Source of the DNA: Kocuria rhizophila DC2201
GTDB taxonomy: Bacteria > Actinomycetota > Actinomycetes > Actinomycetales > Micrococcaceae
NCBI RefSeq assembly: GCF_000010285.1
Contig: NC_010617.1
Coordinates: 248,001-312,000 of the forward strand
Length of the DNA: 64,000 nt
Reading direction: 5' to 3'
In this document: positions 17,450 through 27,017 of the stretch, piece by piece
Layout of the letters: the number at the start of each line of letters is the position of its first letter
Numbering within the stretch: the first letter of the stretch is position 1
The notes under the pieces: generated by a model
The model's database searches: none
Told to the model about the DNA's origin: nothing
Seen by the model: the letters and a program-made list of their open reading frames with translations, nothing else
Program-made: the position numbers and the translations under genes

Positions 17450-18370
17450 TCAGGCCTTGTCCGGGTCCCAGCCGGGGATGGCGCCGTCCGGGGCGGCGTA
17501 CTTGGCGATCAGGCTGCAGTCCTTGTCCGCGAGCCCCTCGTCGATGAGCTCCTGGAAGCGCTCGGCCACCAGGCGCGCGGCGGGCAGGTTCACGTCCGTC
17601 TGCTCACCGGCGGCCAGGGCCAGACCGATGTCCTTGGCGGCGAGCGTGGCCGAGAACGTGGCGTCGAAGTTGTGGTTTGCCGCCGCCGAGTCCGTCATTC
17701 CCGGCACGGGGTACCAGGTCTGCAGCGCCCACGAGTCGCCGGATGAGACCGAGGCGATCTCCCAGAAGACCCTGGGGTCCAGGCCCAGCCGGTCCGCCAG
17801 CACGGAGCCCTCCGAGCACGCCTCCAGGCAGATGAACAGCATCATGTTGTTCACGATCTTCGCGGCCTGCCCGGTGCCGGCGGCTCCCGTGTGGACCACA
17901 CGGCCCGCCATGGGCTGCACGACCTCCTCCGCGCGGCGGGCGTGCTGCTCCTCCCCGCCGATCATGAAGGTCAGAGTGCCGGCGGCGGCGCCGCTGATCC
18001 CGCCGGAGACCGGCGCGTCCACGAACGCGAAACCGGCCTCCGACGCGGCGCGGTGCAGCTGCTCCGCGGTGGCCACGTCGATGGTCGAGCTGTCCACGAG
18101 CAGCGCGTCCTTCGGGGCCAGGGCGAGCACGCCGTCCTCCCCGAGGTACACGGCGCGGGAGTGCTCGCCCTTGGGGAGCATGGTGATGACCACCTCCGCG
18201 CCGTCGAGGGCCTCCCCCATGGTGGAGAAGGTCTGCACGCCGCCCTGCCGCGCGGCGGCCATCGCGGCCTCGCTGAGGTCGAAGCCCCGGACGTCGTGGC
18301 CCGCGGCCACCAGGTTGGCGGACATCGGTGCGCCCATGTGGCCCAGGCCGATCCAGGTGATGGTGCTCAT
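17450..18370 (-). CDS. mmsB: 3-hydroxyisobutyrate dehydrogenase
   Basis: 306 residues. NAD-binding motif GLGHMGAPMSANL near the N-terminus, substrate motif DAPVSGGISGAAAGTL, catalytic lysine in GTGQAAKIVNNMM, and the interdomain helix motif KDIGLAL. It would oxidise 3-hydroxyisobutyrate from valine breakdown to methylmalonate semialdehyde. No other valine-pathway genes are beside it. ATG at 18370 gives the family N-terminus directly. Confidence 0.9.
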   Translation of the reverse strand: MSTITWIGLGHMGAPMSANLVAAGHDVRGFDLSEAAMAAARQGGVQTFSTMGEALDGAEVVITMLPKGEHSRAVYLGEDGVLALAPKDALLVDSSTIDVATAEQLHRAASEAGFAFVDAPVSGGISGAAAGTLTFMIGGEEQHARRAEEVVQPMAGRVVHTGAAGTGQAAKIVNNMMLFICLEACSEGSVLADRLGLDPRVFWEIASVSSGDSWALQTWYPVPGMTDSAAANHNFDATFSATLAAKDIGLALAAGEQTDVNLPAARLVAERFQELIDEGLADKDCSLIAKYAAPDGAIPGWDPDKA

Positions 18371-18460
18371 GTGGTGTGTCCTCTCGTCGTGCGTGTCGGC
18401 ACCGTGCTCGGTGCGCGCTGGAAAAGGGGGTGTGCGGCCCATGGCGGGTTGCCGCGTCTG

Positions 18461-18496
18461 CCGTGCGCGGAGGGCCCAGGGGCCCTCCGCGCACGG
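18461..18496 (-). terminator. Terminator of MHS transporter gene 18564-19955
   Basis: Perfect 17-bp stem (18461-18477 with 18480-18496), 68 bp beyond the transporter stop and before mmsB. Confidence 0.75.
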
Positions 18497-18563
18497 GACC
18501 GGCACGCGGGGTGACGACGGCGCGGGGCCGGGCCGTGCGGCGTCGTCGGCCGTGCCGTGGGTG

Positions 18564-19955
18564 TCAGGCGGTGGTGCGTTCGGCGTCCAGGCGGCGTCGG
18601 TCCTCGGCGTCGATCGCGTGCAGCGAGATGCCCCTGGTCTCCCGCAGGGTGAGCACCGCGAACAGCGTGATGAGGCACGCGACGGTGATGTAGATGGATA
18701 TGGGGACCCACGAGTCGAAGCGGCGCAGCAGGGACGTGGCGATGATGGGCGCCAGGGACCCCGCGACGATCGAGGTCACCTGGTATCCCAGGGAGACGCC
18801 CGAGTAGCGCATGCGGGTGGGGAACATCTCGGCCATGATGGCGGGCTGGCCGGCGTACATGAACGCGTGGATCACCAGGCCCAGCACGATCGCGGCCAGG
18901 ATGATCCAATCGTTGCGGGTGTTGAACATGGGGAACGCCACGAACGCCCAGCCGATCGCGAGCACCGCACCCGCGGCGTAGACGGGGCGGCGTCCGATCC
19001 GGTCCGTGAACCGGCCCATGAGCGGCACCACGATCACGTGCACCACGTGCGCGACCAGCAGCAGGAGCAGGATGTTGGACGTGTTCATCTTCAGCTGGGT
19101 GGACAGGTACGTGATGGAGAACGTGACCACGATGTAGTACAGGATGTTCTCCGCGAACCGGATGCCCATGGCGCCGAAGACGCCGCGCGGGTAGCGGCGG
19201 AACACCTCGGCCACGCCGTAGGAGGCACCCTTCTCCTCGATCAGCTCCTCCTGCGTCTGCGTGAAGATCGCGGCATCGCTCACGCGGGTGCGGATGTAGT
19301 AGCCGATCGCCACGATCACCACGGACAGCCAGAAGCCCACGCGCCAGCCCCAGGAGAGGAATTGTTCGTCGCTGAGCGTGCGGGAGAGGAACAGCAGCAC
19401 GATGGTGGCCAGCAGGTTGCCCAGCGGCACGGCGGCCTGCGGCCAGCTGGCCCAGAATCCCCGTTCCTTGTTGGGGGAGTGCTCCGCGACCAGCAGCACC
19501 GCTCCGCCCCACTCGCCGCCCACCGCGAAGCCCTGCGCGAAGCGCAGCACCACCAGCAGCGCGGGAGCCCAGTAGCCCACCTGGTGGAACGTGGGCAGGC
19601 AGCCCATGAGGAACGTAGTGGCACCCACCAGGATGATCGCCAGCTGCAGCAGGTGCTTGCGGCCGAACTTGTCCCCGAAGTGCCCGAACACGATCCCGCC
19701 CAGCGGCCGCGCGATGAAGCCCACCGCGTAGATCAGGAACGCCTTGATGATCCCGTCCAGCGGGTTGCCGGTGTCCACGAAGAACAGCGGGCCGAACACG
19801 AGCGTGGATGCCGTGGCGAAGAGGAAGAACTCGTACCACTCCACCACCGTGCCCGCCATGGACGCCGCCACCACCCGTTTCAGACCGCTGCGGGTCTCCG
19901 GGTTGTCGTTGGGGTCCATGTCGACCGCCGGGGCGGGGGTGCCCGCTGTGCTCAT
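18564..19955 (-). CDS. MFS transporter, MHS family
   Basis: 463 residues, about 12 helices. GTVVEWYEFFLFATAS, RPLGGIVFGHFGDKFGRK and GGEWGGAVLLVAEHSP are MHS family signatures. Likely a proton-coupled organic-acid or osmolyte importer; the substrate is not evident. ATG at 19955 is nearest to the family N-terminus, preceded by GAGGAGCGAAC. Monocistronic with terminator at 18461-18496. Confidence 0.85.
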   Translation of the reverse strand: MSTAGTPAPAVDMDPNDNPETRSGLKRVVAASMAGTVVEWYEFFLFATASTLVFGPLFFVDTGNPLDGIIKAFLIYAVGFIARPLGGIVFGHFGDKFGRKHLLQLAIILVGATTFLMGCLPTFHQVGYWAPALLVVLRFAQGFAVGGEWGGAVLLVAEHSPNKERGFWASWPQAAVPLGNLLATIVLLFLSRTLSDEQFLSWGWRVGFWLSVVIVAIGYYIRTRVSDAAIFTQTQEELIEEKGASYGVAEVFRRYPRGVFGAMGIRFAENILYYIVVTFSITYLSTQLKMNTSNILLLLLVAHVVHVIVVPLMGRFTDRIGRRPVYAAGAVLAIGWAFVAFPMFNTRNDWIILAAIVLGLVIHAFMYAGQPAIMAEMFPTRMRYSGVSLGYQVTSIVAGSLAPIIATSLLRRFDSWVPISIYITVACLITLFAVLTLRETRGISLHAIDAEDRRRLDAERTTA

Positions 19956-20100
19956 GTTCGCTCCTCGTGCTGACTGGATGTGATGCCGATCACGGTCAGT
20001 GTGGCACGGGGCCGGCCGACGGCCCGGCACATCGCCGCGCGGTGTCGGCTCATGTCATCCCCGAGGGGGCGCTCGCCGTTCTGGTGCCCACGGGTGTCGG

Positions 20101-20221
20101 CGACGCCGCTGAGCCAGGACTGCGCGCACGCCCACCTCTCAACGTCTGCAATAGCGGAGCAGGTGCAGATTCGCGGGCGCGGGGCTGCATGTGCTCCACC
20201 TCACAGCGCCTCGTTCATCGG
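20101..20221. repeat. 121-bp duplicated element, copy 1
   Basis: Matches 20784-20904 over 121 bp without gaps, at roughly 85% identity. The block GGTGCAGATTCGCGGGCG and what follows is nearly invariant. It contains an imperfect hairpin (GGAGCAGGTGCAG with CTGCATGTGCTCC). The copies flank one GNAT gene. The first ~40 bp also resemble 20928-20970, the 3' end of bioQ. Confidence 0.8.
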
Positions 20222-20245
20222 ACCCCTCCGCGCCCGGGGCGCGCC

Positions 20246-20740
20246 TCAGCGCACCATGCGGATCTCGCGGAGGTCCTCCAGGGCGGGATCCGTGAGAGTG
20301 GCTCCGTCCGCGCGGAAGCCGTTGCGCTCGTAGAAGTGGATCGCGCGGGGGTTGGCCTCGGCCACCCACAGCTGCGCAGGTTCCTCGCCGAGAACGGCGT
20401 CGAACAGTGCCTGCCCTGCCCCACTGCCGTGGTGTGCCTTGAGCACGTAGAGCATGTGCAGGGCCAGATCCCGCGACGGCTCCGTCTCCTCGGGTCGACC
20501 CACGCCGGCGAAGCCCACGATCGCCCCGTCCACCTCGGCCACCCGGATCCGGTCGCGTCCGGCCGGGTCAGCGAGCAGAGTGGTCCACAGCCTCAGCCGG
20601 GCCTGCCGAGCGGCGTCCCCGAAGAAGCGCTCCGGAACCAATCCCGTGTAGGTCTCCCGCCAGGACTGCACATGAACCTCCGCGATCCTCGGTGCGTCCT
20701 CGGGCGCAGGCGCTCGCAGGGTGAAAGGGGTCGTGGTCAT
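20246..20740 (-). CDS. GNAT family N-acetyltransferase
   Basis: 164 residues. The GNAT fold is recognisable: SWRETYTGLVPERFF near the N-terminus, VGFAGVGR strand, the acetyl-CoA loop HHGSGAGQALFDAV and the NPRAIHFYERNGFR segment. Substrate unknown. It is flanked on both sides by copies of the 121-bp element, which suggests movement or duplication as a cassette. ATG at 20740. Confidence 0.85.
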   Translation of the reverse strand: MTTTPFTLRAPAPEDAPRIAEVHVQSWRETYTGLVPERFFGDAARQARLRLWTTLLADPAGRDRIRVAEVDGAIVGFAGVGRPEETEPSRDLALHMLYVLKAHHGSGAGQALFDAVLGEEPAQLWVAEANPRAIHFYERNGFRADGATLTDPALEDLREIRMVR

Positions 20741-20783
20741 GCGGGCATTCTGCCCCGTCCGGCTCGCACACGACAGAGGGCGA

Positions 20784-20904
20784 CGACGCCGCTGCACTAG
20801 GACCACACGCACGCCCGCCACTCAATGCCTGCAGTAACGGAGCAGGTGCAGATTCGCGGGCGCGGGGCTGCATTTGCTCCACCTCACAGCGCCTCGCCCG
20901 TCGG
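20784..20904. repeat. 121-bp duplicated element, copy 2
   Basis: Direct repeat of 20101-20221; starts within an exact copy of the 11-bp dispersed repeat (20782). The hairpin is kept with a changed arm (CTGCATTTGCTCC). Confidence 0.8.
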
Positions 20905-20935
20905 GCTCCGCCTCGCACAGCGCACGACGACGCCG

Positions 20936-21463
20936 CTACGCCAGGATCGCGCGCACGCCCGCCTCGAACTCGGCGTCCATGGTGGCGGTAGGGAGGTCCA
21001 TCGACTCGCGGGTCTGCTGGGCGGTCACGGAGCCCAGGGCGAAGCGGGTGAGCGTGAGGGCGAGCGTCTCGGCGGCCTCCGGGTTTCTGCCCCGGCCGGT
21101 CAGCGCCGTGATGAGCAGCGGGACGGGCTGCATCCCCAAGGGGTCCAGTGCGTGCGCCACACTCACCACGTCCGCGCCGTCCCGCACGGCGAGCACCGCA
21201 GAACGGAACCGGGCGATCAGCAGGAGCGCGGCGGCGTCGTCGTCCGCGGTGTGCGCGGGGCGGACCGCGGGGGTCTCGAGCGGGGCGACCATGCGCTGGG
21301 CGAGGACCGCGAGCAGCTCCTGCTTGTTGGCCATGTGCCAGTAGAGCGCTCCCGGCTGAACACCCAGCTCACGAGCCAGGCGGCGCATGGAGAGGTCGCC
21401 GAGGCCGTACGTCTGCAGGATGTGCCACGCGGCATCCACCACCTGGCTGCGGTCCAGTGCCAC
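20936..21463 (-). CDS. bioQ: TetR-family repressor of biotin synthesis, BioQ-like
   Basis: 175 residues. The N-terminal HTH is QVVDAAWHILQTYGLGDLSMRRLARELGV followed by GALYWHMANKQEL, typical of TetR proteins. It lies divergent from bioB, and the spacer holds two TGAAC-N3-GTTCA palindromes that match the operator type known for actinobacterial BioQ. In that family BioQ represses bio genes. GTG start at 21463 with GGGAGG six bases before it. One dispersed 11-bp copy encodes a DDDAA run in the ligand domain (21231) and another touches the stop. Confidence 0.85.
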   Translation of the reverse strand: MALDRSQVVDAAWHILQTYGLGDLSMRRLARELGVQPGALYWHMANKQELLAVLAQRMVAPLETPAVRPAHTADDDAAALLLIARFRSAVLAVRDGADVVSVAHALDPLGMQPVPLLITALTGRGRNPEAAETLALTLTRFALGSVTAQQTRESMDLPTATMDAEFEAGVRAILA

Positions 21464-21691
21464 GGTGTTCCTCCCTGCTCTCGTGCCCGGGTGCGGGCTC
21501 CGCGGAAACTCTACCGAGTAGTGGTGTGTGGGCTGTGTGCTGTGCGGGCGCCGTGGTTCGGGGCCCTGCGGGCGCTGGGGAGTCTCGGGCGCCCGGTGTG
21601 CCCGCGATGGACCGTTCTGCGAGGTCAGACCGGCCACGAGCAGAGAGGGCGCCGGGGTGCGGCCCGGTGCGTGCTCGTGCCCCGTCACGAA

Positions 21692-21732
21692 TTGACTTTC
21701 CTGAACACCGTTCAATAATTGAACAATGTTCA
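21692..21732 (+). promoter_or_regulatory. bioB promoter with two BioQ-type operators
   Basis: TTGACT (21692-21697) and AATAAT (21714-21719) with 16-bp spacing form a good sigma-A promoter. TGAACACCGTTCA (21702-21714) fills the spacer between them. TGAACAATGTTCA (21720-21732) covers the expected transcription start and contains the bioB ATG at 21726. Both palindromes are perfect. Binding at either would block RNA polymerase; the layout implies a leaderless transcript. Confidence 0.8.
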
Positions 21733-23135
21733 AGAACCCCGCAGAGCTGGCCGACCGCGTTCTCGCCGGCACCCCTGTGACCCCGGATGAAGCCCTCGAC
21801 CTGCTGCGCACCGACGATCCCGGCATGCTGGATCTCGTGGCCGCCGCCGCACGCCTGCGCCGTGAGCACTTCGGCATGACCGTGAAGGTGAACTACCTGG
21901 TCAACCTCAAGTCCGGACTGTGCGCGGAGGACTGCGGCTACTGCTCGCAGCGCTTGAATGCCGGAACGGACATCCTCAAGTACTCGTGGCTGAGCCCCGA
22001 GCAGGCCGTGGAGCAGGCCGAGTACGGCATCAAGGGCGGGGCCAGCCGCGTGTGCCTCGTGGCGAGCGGTCGCGGCCCGTCCAACCGTGAGGTGGGCAAC
22101 GTGACCCGCACGGTCGAGGCGCTGAAGGAGCAGCACCCGGATGTGGAGGTCTGCGCGTGCCTCGGCCTGCTCAAGGACGGCCAGGCGGAGTCCCTCAGCA
22201 GCGCGGGTGTCAACGCCTACAACCACAACCTCAACACCGCCGAGTCCCACTACGAGTCCATCTGCTCCACCCACACCTACCAGGACCGCGTGGACACCGT
22301 GGAGCGTGCCAAGGACGCGGGCCTCTCCCCGTGCTCGGGGCTGATCGTGGGCATGCGCGAGACGGACGAGCAGCTCGTCGAGGCGGTGTTCGCGCTGCGG
22401 GATCTGGGCTCGGACTCCGTGCCCGTCAACTTCCTCATGCCGTTCGAGGGCACGCCCCTGGCCGGCACCTGGCAGCTCAGCCCGCAGAAGTGCCTCAAGA
22501 TCCTCGCCGTGGTTCGCTTCGTGTGCCCGGACAAGGAGATCCGGATGGCCGGCGGGCGTGAGATGCACCTGCGCTCGCTGCAGCCCCTCGCGCTGCACGT
22601 GGTCAACTCGCTGTTCCTGGGCGACTACCTCACCTCCGAGGGTCAGGCCGCCGAGGCGGACCTCGCGATGATCGCCGACGCCGGATTCACCGTTCTCGGC
22701 GCCGGTCCGGACCCGTCCCGGGACCGTCACGCCGGCCCGGCCGACGTGCAGGGCAGCGGCGCGGAGCAGGGCGCGGGGGAGCGGACGACGACGCCGTGCG
22801 GGTCCGTGTGCGGATCGGCCGCCGGTTCCTCGTCAGGTGACGGTTCTGCGCCGGACGGTGGGCGTGCCCCTGCGGACGTGTCCCGGAGCGGGCCTGCCGA
22901 GGCGGTCGGCAGTTCCCCCGAGGATGGTTCTCGAAATGCTGGCGGTCCAGCCCGCACCCGTAGCGCGGCGGCGTCGTCCGCGCCGACCGGCGCCGGCATG
23001 TCCCCGGCCCTCGCGGCGCTGCTGGGCTCGGACGACGGCCCCGAGCAGGACGAGGACGACACCAGGGTGAGGGTGGAGCTGAGCCCGACCGTGCGGCGTC
23101 GTGGTGCGGGCACGTCGGTGGCGCCGAATGCCTGA
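21726..23135 (+). CDS. bioB: Biotin synthase with long C-terminal extension
   Basis: 469 residues; BioB is usually 320-350. The radical-SAM cysteines are C66, C70 and C73 (LCAEDCGYC), and [19 protein letters not shown] and the GGREMHLRS arginine region are conserved. It inserts sulphur into dethiobiotin. After about residue 340 an extension of some 130 residues, rich in Gly/Ser/Ala/Pro and acidic residues, follows the normal end; it carries one exact and two near copies of the 11-bp dispersed repeat. The ATG lies inside an operator with no Shine-Dalgarno, so translation is probably leaderless. First gene of bioBAFD. Confidence 0.93.
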   Translation: MFKNPAELADRVLAGTPVTPDEALDLLRTDDPGMLDLVAAAARLRREHFGMTVKVNYLVNLKSGLCAEDCGYCSQRLNAGTDILKYSWLSPEQAVEQAEYGIKGGASRVCLVASGRGPSNREVGNVTRTVEALKEQHPDVEVCACLGLLKDGQAESLSSAGVNAYNHNLNTAESHYESICSTHTYQDRVDTVERAKDAGLSPCSGLIVGMRETDEQLVEAVFALRDLGSDSVPVNFLMPFEGTPLAGTWQLSPQKCLKILAVVRFVCPDKEIRMAGGREMHLRSLQPLALHVVNSLFLGDYLTSEGQAAEADLAMIADAGFTVLGAGPDPSRDRHAGPADVQGSGAEQGAGERTTTPCGSVCGSAAGSSSGDGSAPDGGRAPADVSRSGPAEAVGSSPEDGSRNAGGPARTRSAAASSAPTGAGMSPALAALLGSDDGPEQDEDDTRVRVELSPTVRRRGAGTSVAPNA

Positions 23136-24669
23136 GTCCGGTGCCGTGGCAAACATGCCGTCGGGCGAAAGTCTCGCCGCGCGGGACCGCGGGTTGCTGT
23201 GGCACCCGTACGCCGCGCTGGACGGCCCCGCGCCGTACACCGTGGAGGCGGCGGAGGGCGTGACCCTCACGCTCGTGAGCCCGGAGGGTGATCGGATCGA
23301 GGCGATCGACGGCATGGCCTCGTGGTGGTGCGCCGTGCACGGGTACCGGAACCCGGAGCTGGACCGCGCGATCGTGGACCAGGTCACCGCGTTCTCCCAC
23401 GTGATGTTCGGCGGGCTCACGCACCGCCCGGCCGTGGAACTCGCGGAGCTGCTGGTGGAGGTCACGCCGCCCGAGCTGCAGCACGTGTTCTTCGCGGACT
23501 CGGGCTCCGTGAGCGTGGAGGTCGCCCTGAAGCTCGCGGTGCAGTACCAGGCGGCCCTCGGGCGACCGGAGCGGCGGCGCATCCTCACGGTGCGCGGCGG
23601 CTACCACGGGGACACCACCGGGGCCATGAGCGTGTGCGATCCCGAGGGTGGGATGCACGCCGAGTTCTCCGGGCTGGTGGCGGAGCAGCTGTTCGTGGCA
23701 CCGCCCCCGGCGGCGCACCCCCGGCTTAGATCCGGGTACGAGGATCCCGAGGGGTTGCGGTCCCCGGAGAACCTCGGTGCCGCGGCCTCGGACACCGCTG
23801 GTTTCGTGCCTTCCGGGGACACCGAGGGGCCAGGTGGGAGCGGCGCGCAGGGTGCGGGAGCGCCGTCGTCGACCGGGGCCGTGGACTGGGACGCCGACGA
23901 CGCCGCCGTTGAGGCGTGGATCGCGGACGTGCGCAACGTCGCCCGCGCCCACAGGGACGAGCTCGCCGGGATCATCGTGGAACCCGTGCTGCAGGGCGCG
24001 GGCGGGATGCGCACGTACGACCCGCGGTGCCTGCGGGTGCTGCGAGAGCTGGCGGACGAGCTGGACCTGGTGTTCATCGTGGATGAGATCGCCACGGGCT
24101 TCGGACGCACCGGGAAGTGGTTCGCCAGTGAGTGGGCGGACGTGGTCCCGGACGTGATGTGCGTGGGCAAGGCCCTGACCGGCGGGTATGTGTCCCTAGC
24201 CGCGGTGCTCGTCTCCGCGGCCGTGGGGGAGGTGATCACCGGGTCCGAGCAACGCGCGCTCATGCACGGGCCCACGTTCATGGCCAACCCGCTGGCATGC
24301 GCCGTGGCCCTTCAATCGGTGCGCATGCTCCGCGAGACATGGTCAGAGAACGTGGCACGGCTTTCTGCGGCCCTGAACGAGATTCTTCCTGTCGCGGCTG
24401 ACCTTTCGGTGGTCAAGGACGTGCGGGTGATCGGTGGGGTGGGCGTCGTCGAGTTCCACGAGGCACCGGACCCGGTACCGCTCACGTGCGCGGCGCTGGA
24501 TCAGGGGGTGTGGTTCCGTCCCTTCGGGAGGCTGCTCTACACCATGCCGCCGTACGTGTGCTCCGACGAAGAGGTCCGCACCATTGCCTACGCCCTGCTC
24601 CGGGCAGCGCAGGAGGTGGAGCTCACGAGCACGGGCCGGGGTGCCACGCCGCACGGGGCGGGCGCATGA
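23128..24669 (+). CDS. bioA: Adenosylmethionine-8-amino-7-oxononanoate aminotransferase
   Basis: 513 residues against about 420-430 for the family. It has [48 protein letters not shown], the PLP-associated [15 protein letters not shown] and the catalytic lysine in GKALTGGY. It converts 8-amino-7-oxononanoate to 7,8-diaminononanoate using SAM as amino donor. Extra length is an inserted linker of about 60 residues after VAPPPAAH, which includes a dispersed 11-bp repeat (23896). ATG at 23128 overlaps the bioB stop by eight bases; ATG 23155 is an alternative. Overlaps bioF by ATGA. Confidence 0.93.
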   Translation: MPESGAVANMPSGESLAARDRGLLWHPYAALDGPAPYTVEAAEGVTLTLVSPEGDRIEAIDGMASWWCAVHGYRNPELDRAIVDQVTAFSHVMFGGLTHRPAVELAELLVEVTPPELQHVFFADSGSVSVEVALKLAVQYQAALGRPERRRILTVRGGYHGDTTGAMSVCDPEGGMHAEFSGLVAEQLFVAPPPAAHPRLRSGYEDPEGLRSPENLGAAASDTAGFVPSGDTEGPGGSGAQGAGAPSSTGAVDWDADDAAVEAWIADVRNVARAHRDELAGIIVEPVLQGAGGMRTYDPRCLRVLRELADELDLVFIVDEIATGFGRTGKWFASEWADVVPDVMCVGKALTGGYVSLAAVLVSAAVGEVITGSEQRALMHGPTFMANPLACAVALQSVRMLRETWSENVARLSAALNEILPVAADLSVVKDVRVIGGVGVVEFHEAPDPVPLTCAALDQGVWFRPFGRLLYTMPPYVCSDEEVRTIAYALLRAAQEVELTSTGRGATPHGAGA

Positions 24670-25928
24670 CGGCCCACCGCCCGGACGCGTTCACGAGGGC
24701 GCCCGCACCCGCCCACTCGATCGCGGGGTTCCGCATGGCCGCGTCAGGGGGCAACGCGCCAGTTCCGGAGCACCCGGACGTCTCCGCTCCGACCGCTGCG
24801 GGACCCCTCGACGACTGGCTCCGCGACCGGCGGCAGCGGCGCGAGGAGACGGGGTTGCGGCGTCGGCTGCGGACGCTGCCCGGGGCGTGCGTGGACCTCG
24901 CCTCGAACGACTACCTGGGGCTGTCCCGGGACCCACGGGTCGTGGCTGCGGCACGCGCTGCGCTGGAGGAGTTCGGCACGGGATCGCGTGCATCGCGCCT
25001 GGTCACAGGGACGTTGGGGATCCACGAGGTGCTGGAACGGGAGCTGTGCGAGCTCACCGGGCAGCCCGCCGCCCTCGCGTTCTCCAGCGGCTACGCCGCC
25101 AACACGGGGGTGCTCACGGCACTGGGAGATGCGGACACGCTCATCGTCTCGGATGCCCACGCGCACGCGTCGCTGGTGGACGGGGCGCGGCTGTCACGTT
25201 CCCCGGTGCGGATCGCGCGGCACTCGGACGTGGCCCACGTGGCGCGGCTGCTGGCCGAGCGCTCGGAGGCACGCGCCGTCGTGGTGGTGGAGTCCGTGTA
25301 CTCCGTGTGGGGCGACCACGCGCCGCTCGCGGAACTGGCCGCGGTCTGCCGCGGGGAGAACGCCCTGCTGCTCGTGGACGAGGCGCACGGGATCGGGGTG
25401 GCCGGTGCCGGCAGGGGGCTCGTGCACGAGCTCGGTCTGGCCGGCTCGCCGCACGTGGCCGTGACCATGACGCTGTCCAAGGCGCTCGGCGCCCAGGGCG
25501 GCGCGGTGCTGGGCTCCGAGGTGTTGCGCGAGCACCTGGTCAACACGGCCCGCCCGTTCATCTTCGACACCGCCCTCGCCCCAGCCTCCGCCTCCGCGGC
25601 CACGGAGGCCGCTCGGATCGTGCGGGCGCACCCCGAACTGGTGGAGGCCCTGCGCGAGCGAGCACGGTTCGTGGCCTCCGCGCTGGGCACGCCGCTGGCG
25701 CGTGCGGCGGTGCAGTCCCTCCCGGTGGACTCGACGGAGTCCGCTGTGCGGGCGGCGGAGGAGATCCGCTCCCGCGGCGTGGTGGTGGGCTGCTTCCGTC
25801 CGCCCTCGGTCCCGGACGGCATCAGCCGGCTCCGGATCACGGCTCCCGCGGACATGGAGCTGCAGGTTCTGGCCCGTGCGCTGGAGACCGTCCGGGACGT
25901 GGTGGGGGACGAGCCGCCGGGTGCGTGA
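24666..25928 (+). CDS. bioF: 8-amino-7-oxononanoate synthase
   Basis: 420 residues, with an N-terminal extension of about 45. Conserved parts: LASNDYLGLSRDPRV, GTGSRASRLVTGTLGIHEVLE, FSSGYAANTGVL, DEAHGIGVAGAGRG and the PLP lysine in TLSKALGAQGG. It joins pimeloyl-ACP/CoA with alanine. Coupled to bioA by a four-base overlap; bioD starts 93 bp further on. Confidence 0.92.
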   Translation: MTAHRPDAFTRAPAPAHSIAGFRMAASGGNAPVPEHPDVSAPTAAGPLDDWLRDRRQRREETGLRRRLRTLPGACVDLASNDYLGLSRDPRVVAAARAALEEFGTGSRASRLVTGTLGIHEVLERELCELTGQPAALAFSSGYAANTGVLTALGDADTLIVSDAHAHASLVDGARLSRSPVRIARHSDVAHVARLLAERSEARAVVVVESVYSVWGDHAPLAELAAVCRGENALLLVDEAHGIGVAGAGRGLVHELGLAGSPHVAVTMTLSKALGAQGGAVLGSEVLREHLVNTARPFIFDTALAPASASAATEAARIVRAHPELVEALRERARFVASALGTPLARAAVQSLPVDSTESAVRAAEEIRSRGVVVGCFRPPSVPDGISRLRITAPADMELQVLARALETVRDVVGDEPPGA

Positions 25929-26021
25929 GGGGCGGCCCACCCTGCGGACGAACTGCCCGCCGCTGCCTCAGCCACGTCCAGCGCACGTGGCCGCACTTCT
26001 TCCAACCTGACAGGAGACACC

Positions 26022-27017
26022 ATGACCACCAACCCCCTGGGCGACCTCGTCGCCTCCCTGGGCCACGCCGTCGTCGTGACGGGCACCGACACGGACGTGG
26101 GCAAGACGTACGCCACGGCGGCGCTCGTGGTCTCCGGGTGGAACGCGGGGCGCCGCCGGATCGCGGTCTACAAGCCGCAGCAGACCGGGATGCGGGGCGG
26201 GGAGCCGGGCGACGTGGACGACGTCGCCCTGCTGGCCCGCGCCGCCGGCGTACCCTCCGCGGCGCTCACCACCACCGAGGGCCAGCGCCTCACCGAGCCG
26301 ATGGCGCCCCCGCCGGCCGCCGCGATCGACGGGGTGGAGCTGCTGCCACTCTCAGCGCACGTGGCGAAAATTGTGGAATTACAAGAATCCCACGACCTCG
26401 TGGTGGTGGAGGGCAGCGGGGGCGTGCTCGTGGAGCTGGACGGGCAGCGGCACACCGTCGCGGACCTCGCGGTGGCGTTGCAGGAGACCTCCGCACGATC
26501 CGCGTCATCGACCGAGCCCGACGGAGCGGCCACACTGAGCCCCGCGACGGCTGAAGCCAGCGGCCGGCGGGGCTCTTCTGCCACTTCCGAGCCCGTGCAC
26601 GCGGCGGAACGCGGCGGGGGGAAGGTGAGCACTGTGCTGGTGGTCCGCCCGGATCTGGGAACGCTGAACCACACGCTGCTGAGTCTGGAGGCACTGCTGC
26701 ACCGCGGTGTGCGGGTGGCTGGCGTGGTCTTGGGCAGCTGGCCAACCGCGCCCGAGCAATTGCTCGTCTCCAATCGCGCATATCTTGAGAACCTCACTTT
26801 CATCGCGCGATATAACAGGGCCACAGAAGAAGTATACGCGGCGGCGAAGCGCTCTGACATCAATATGTCCTTCGACCTTGACAACGAGTGGGCTCTAGGC
26901 GTCATGGCAGCGCGAGTTACAGGTGTGAAGTCTGAGACGGAGAACAAAACCTTTCGGCGCATACCGCTGCTCGGTGCCGTACCGCGGGGATGGGGAACCA
27001 CGACAGGAGGGCGATGA
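26022..27017 (+). CDS. bioD: Dethiobiotin synthetase with abnormal, AT-rich C-terminal part
   Basis: 331 residues; BioD is usually 220-240. The start is normal: GTDTDVGKTYATAAL (P-loop), YKPQQTG, EGSGGVLVEL. An inserted Ala/Ser/Gly linker interrupts about residues 160-203, then VLVVRPDLGTLNHTLLS and GVVLGSWP resume. From about residue 244 the DNA becomes AT-rich and about 65 residues have no clear counterpart, but the family-like PLLGAVP reappears close to the end. A perfect palindrome GAGCAATTGCTC (26754-26765) lies at the composition break. RBS AGGAGACACC before ATG. Whether the protein is active is uncertain. Confidence 0.8.
   Translation: MTTNPLGDLVASLGHAVVVTGTDTDVGKTYATAALVVSGWNAGRRRIAVYKPQQTGMRGGEPGDVDDVALLARAAGVPSAALTTTEGQRLTEPMAPPPAAAIDGVELLPLSAHVAKIVELQESHDLVVVEGSGGVLVELDGQRHTVADLAVALQETSARSASSTEPDGAATLSPATAEASGRRGSSATSEPVHAAERGGGKVSTVLVVRPDLGTLNHTLLSLEALLHRGVRVAGVVLGSWPTAPEQLLVSNRAYLENLTFIARYNRATEEVYAAAKRSDINMSFDLDNEWALGVMAARVTGVKSETENKTFRRIPLLGAVPRGWGTTTGGR

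Noticed and set aside
16491-19973. Plus-strand frame of 1160 codons across atoE, mmsB and the MHS gene
   Set aside because: Shadow of three well-supported genes; no domain and no credible start.
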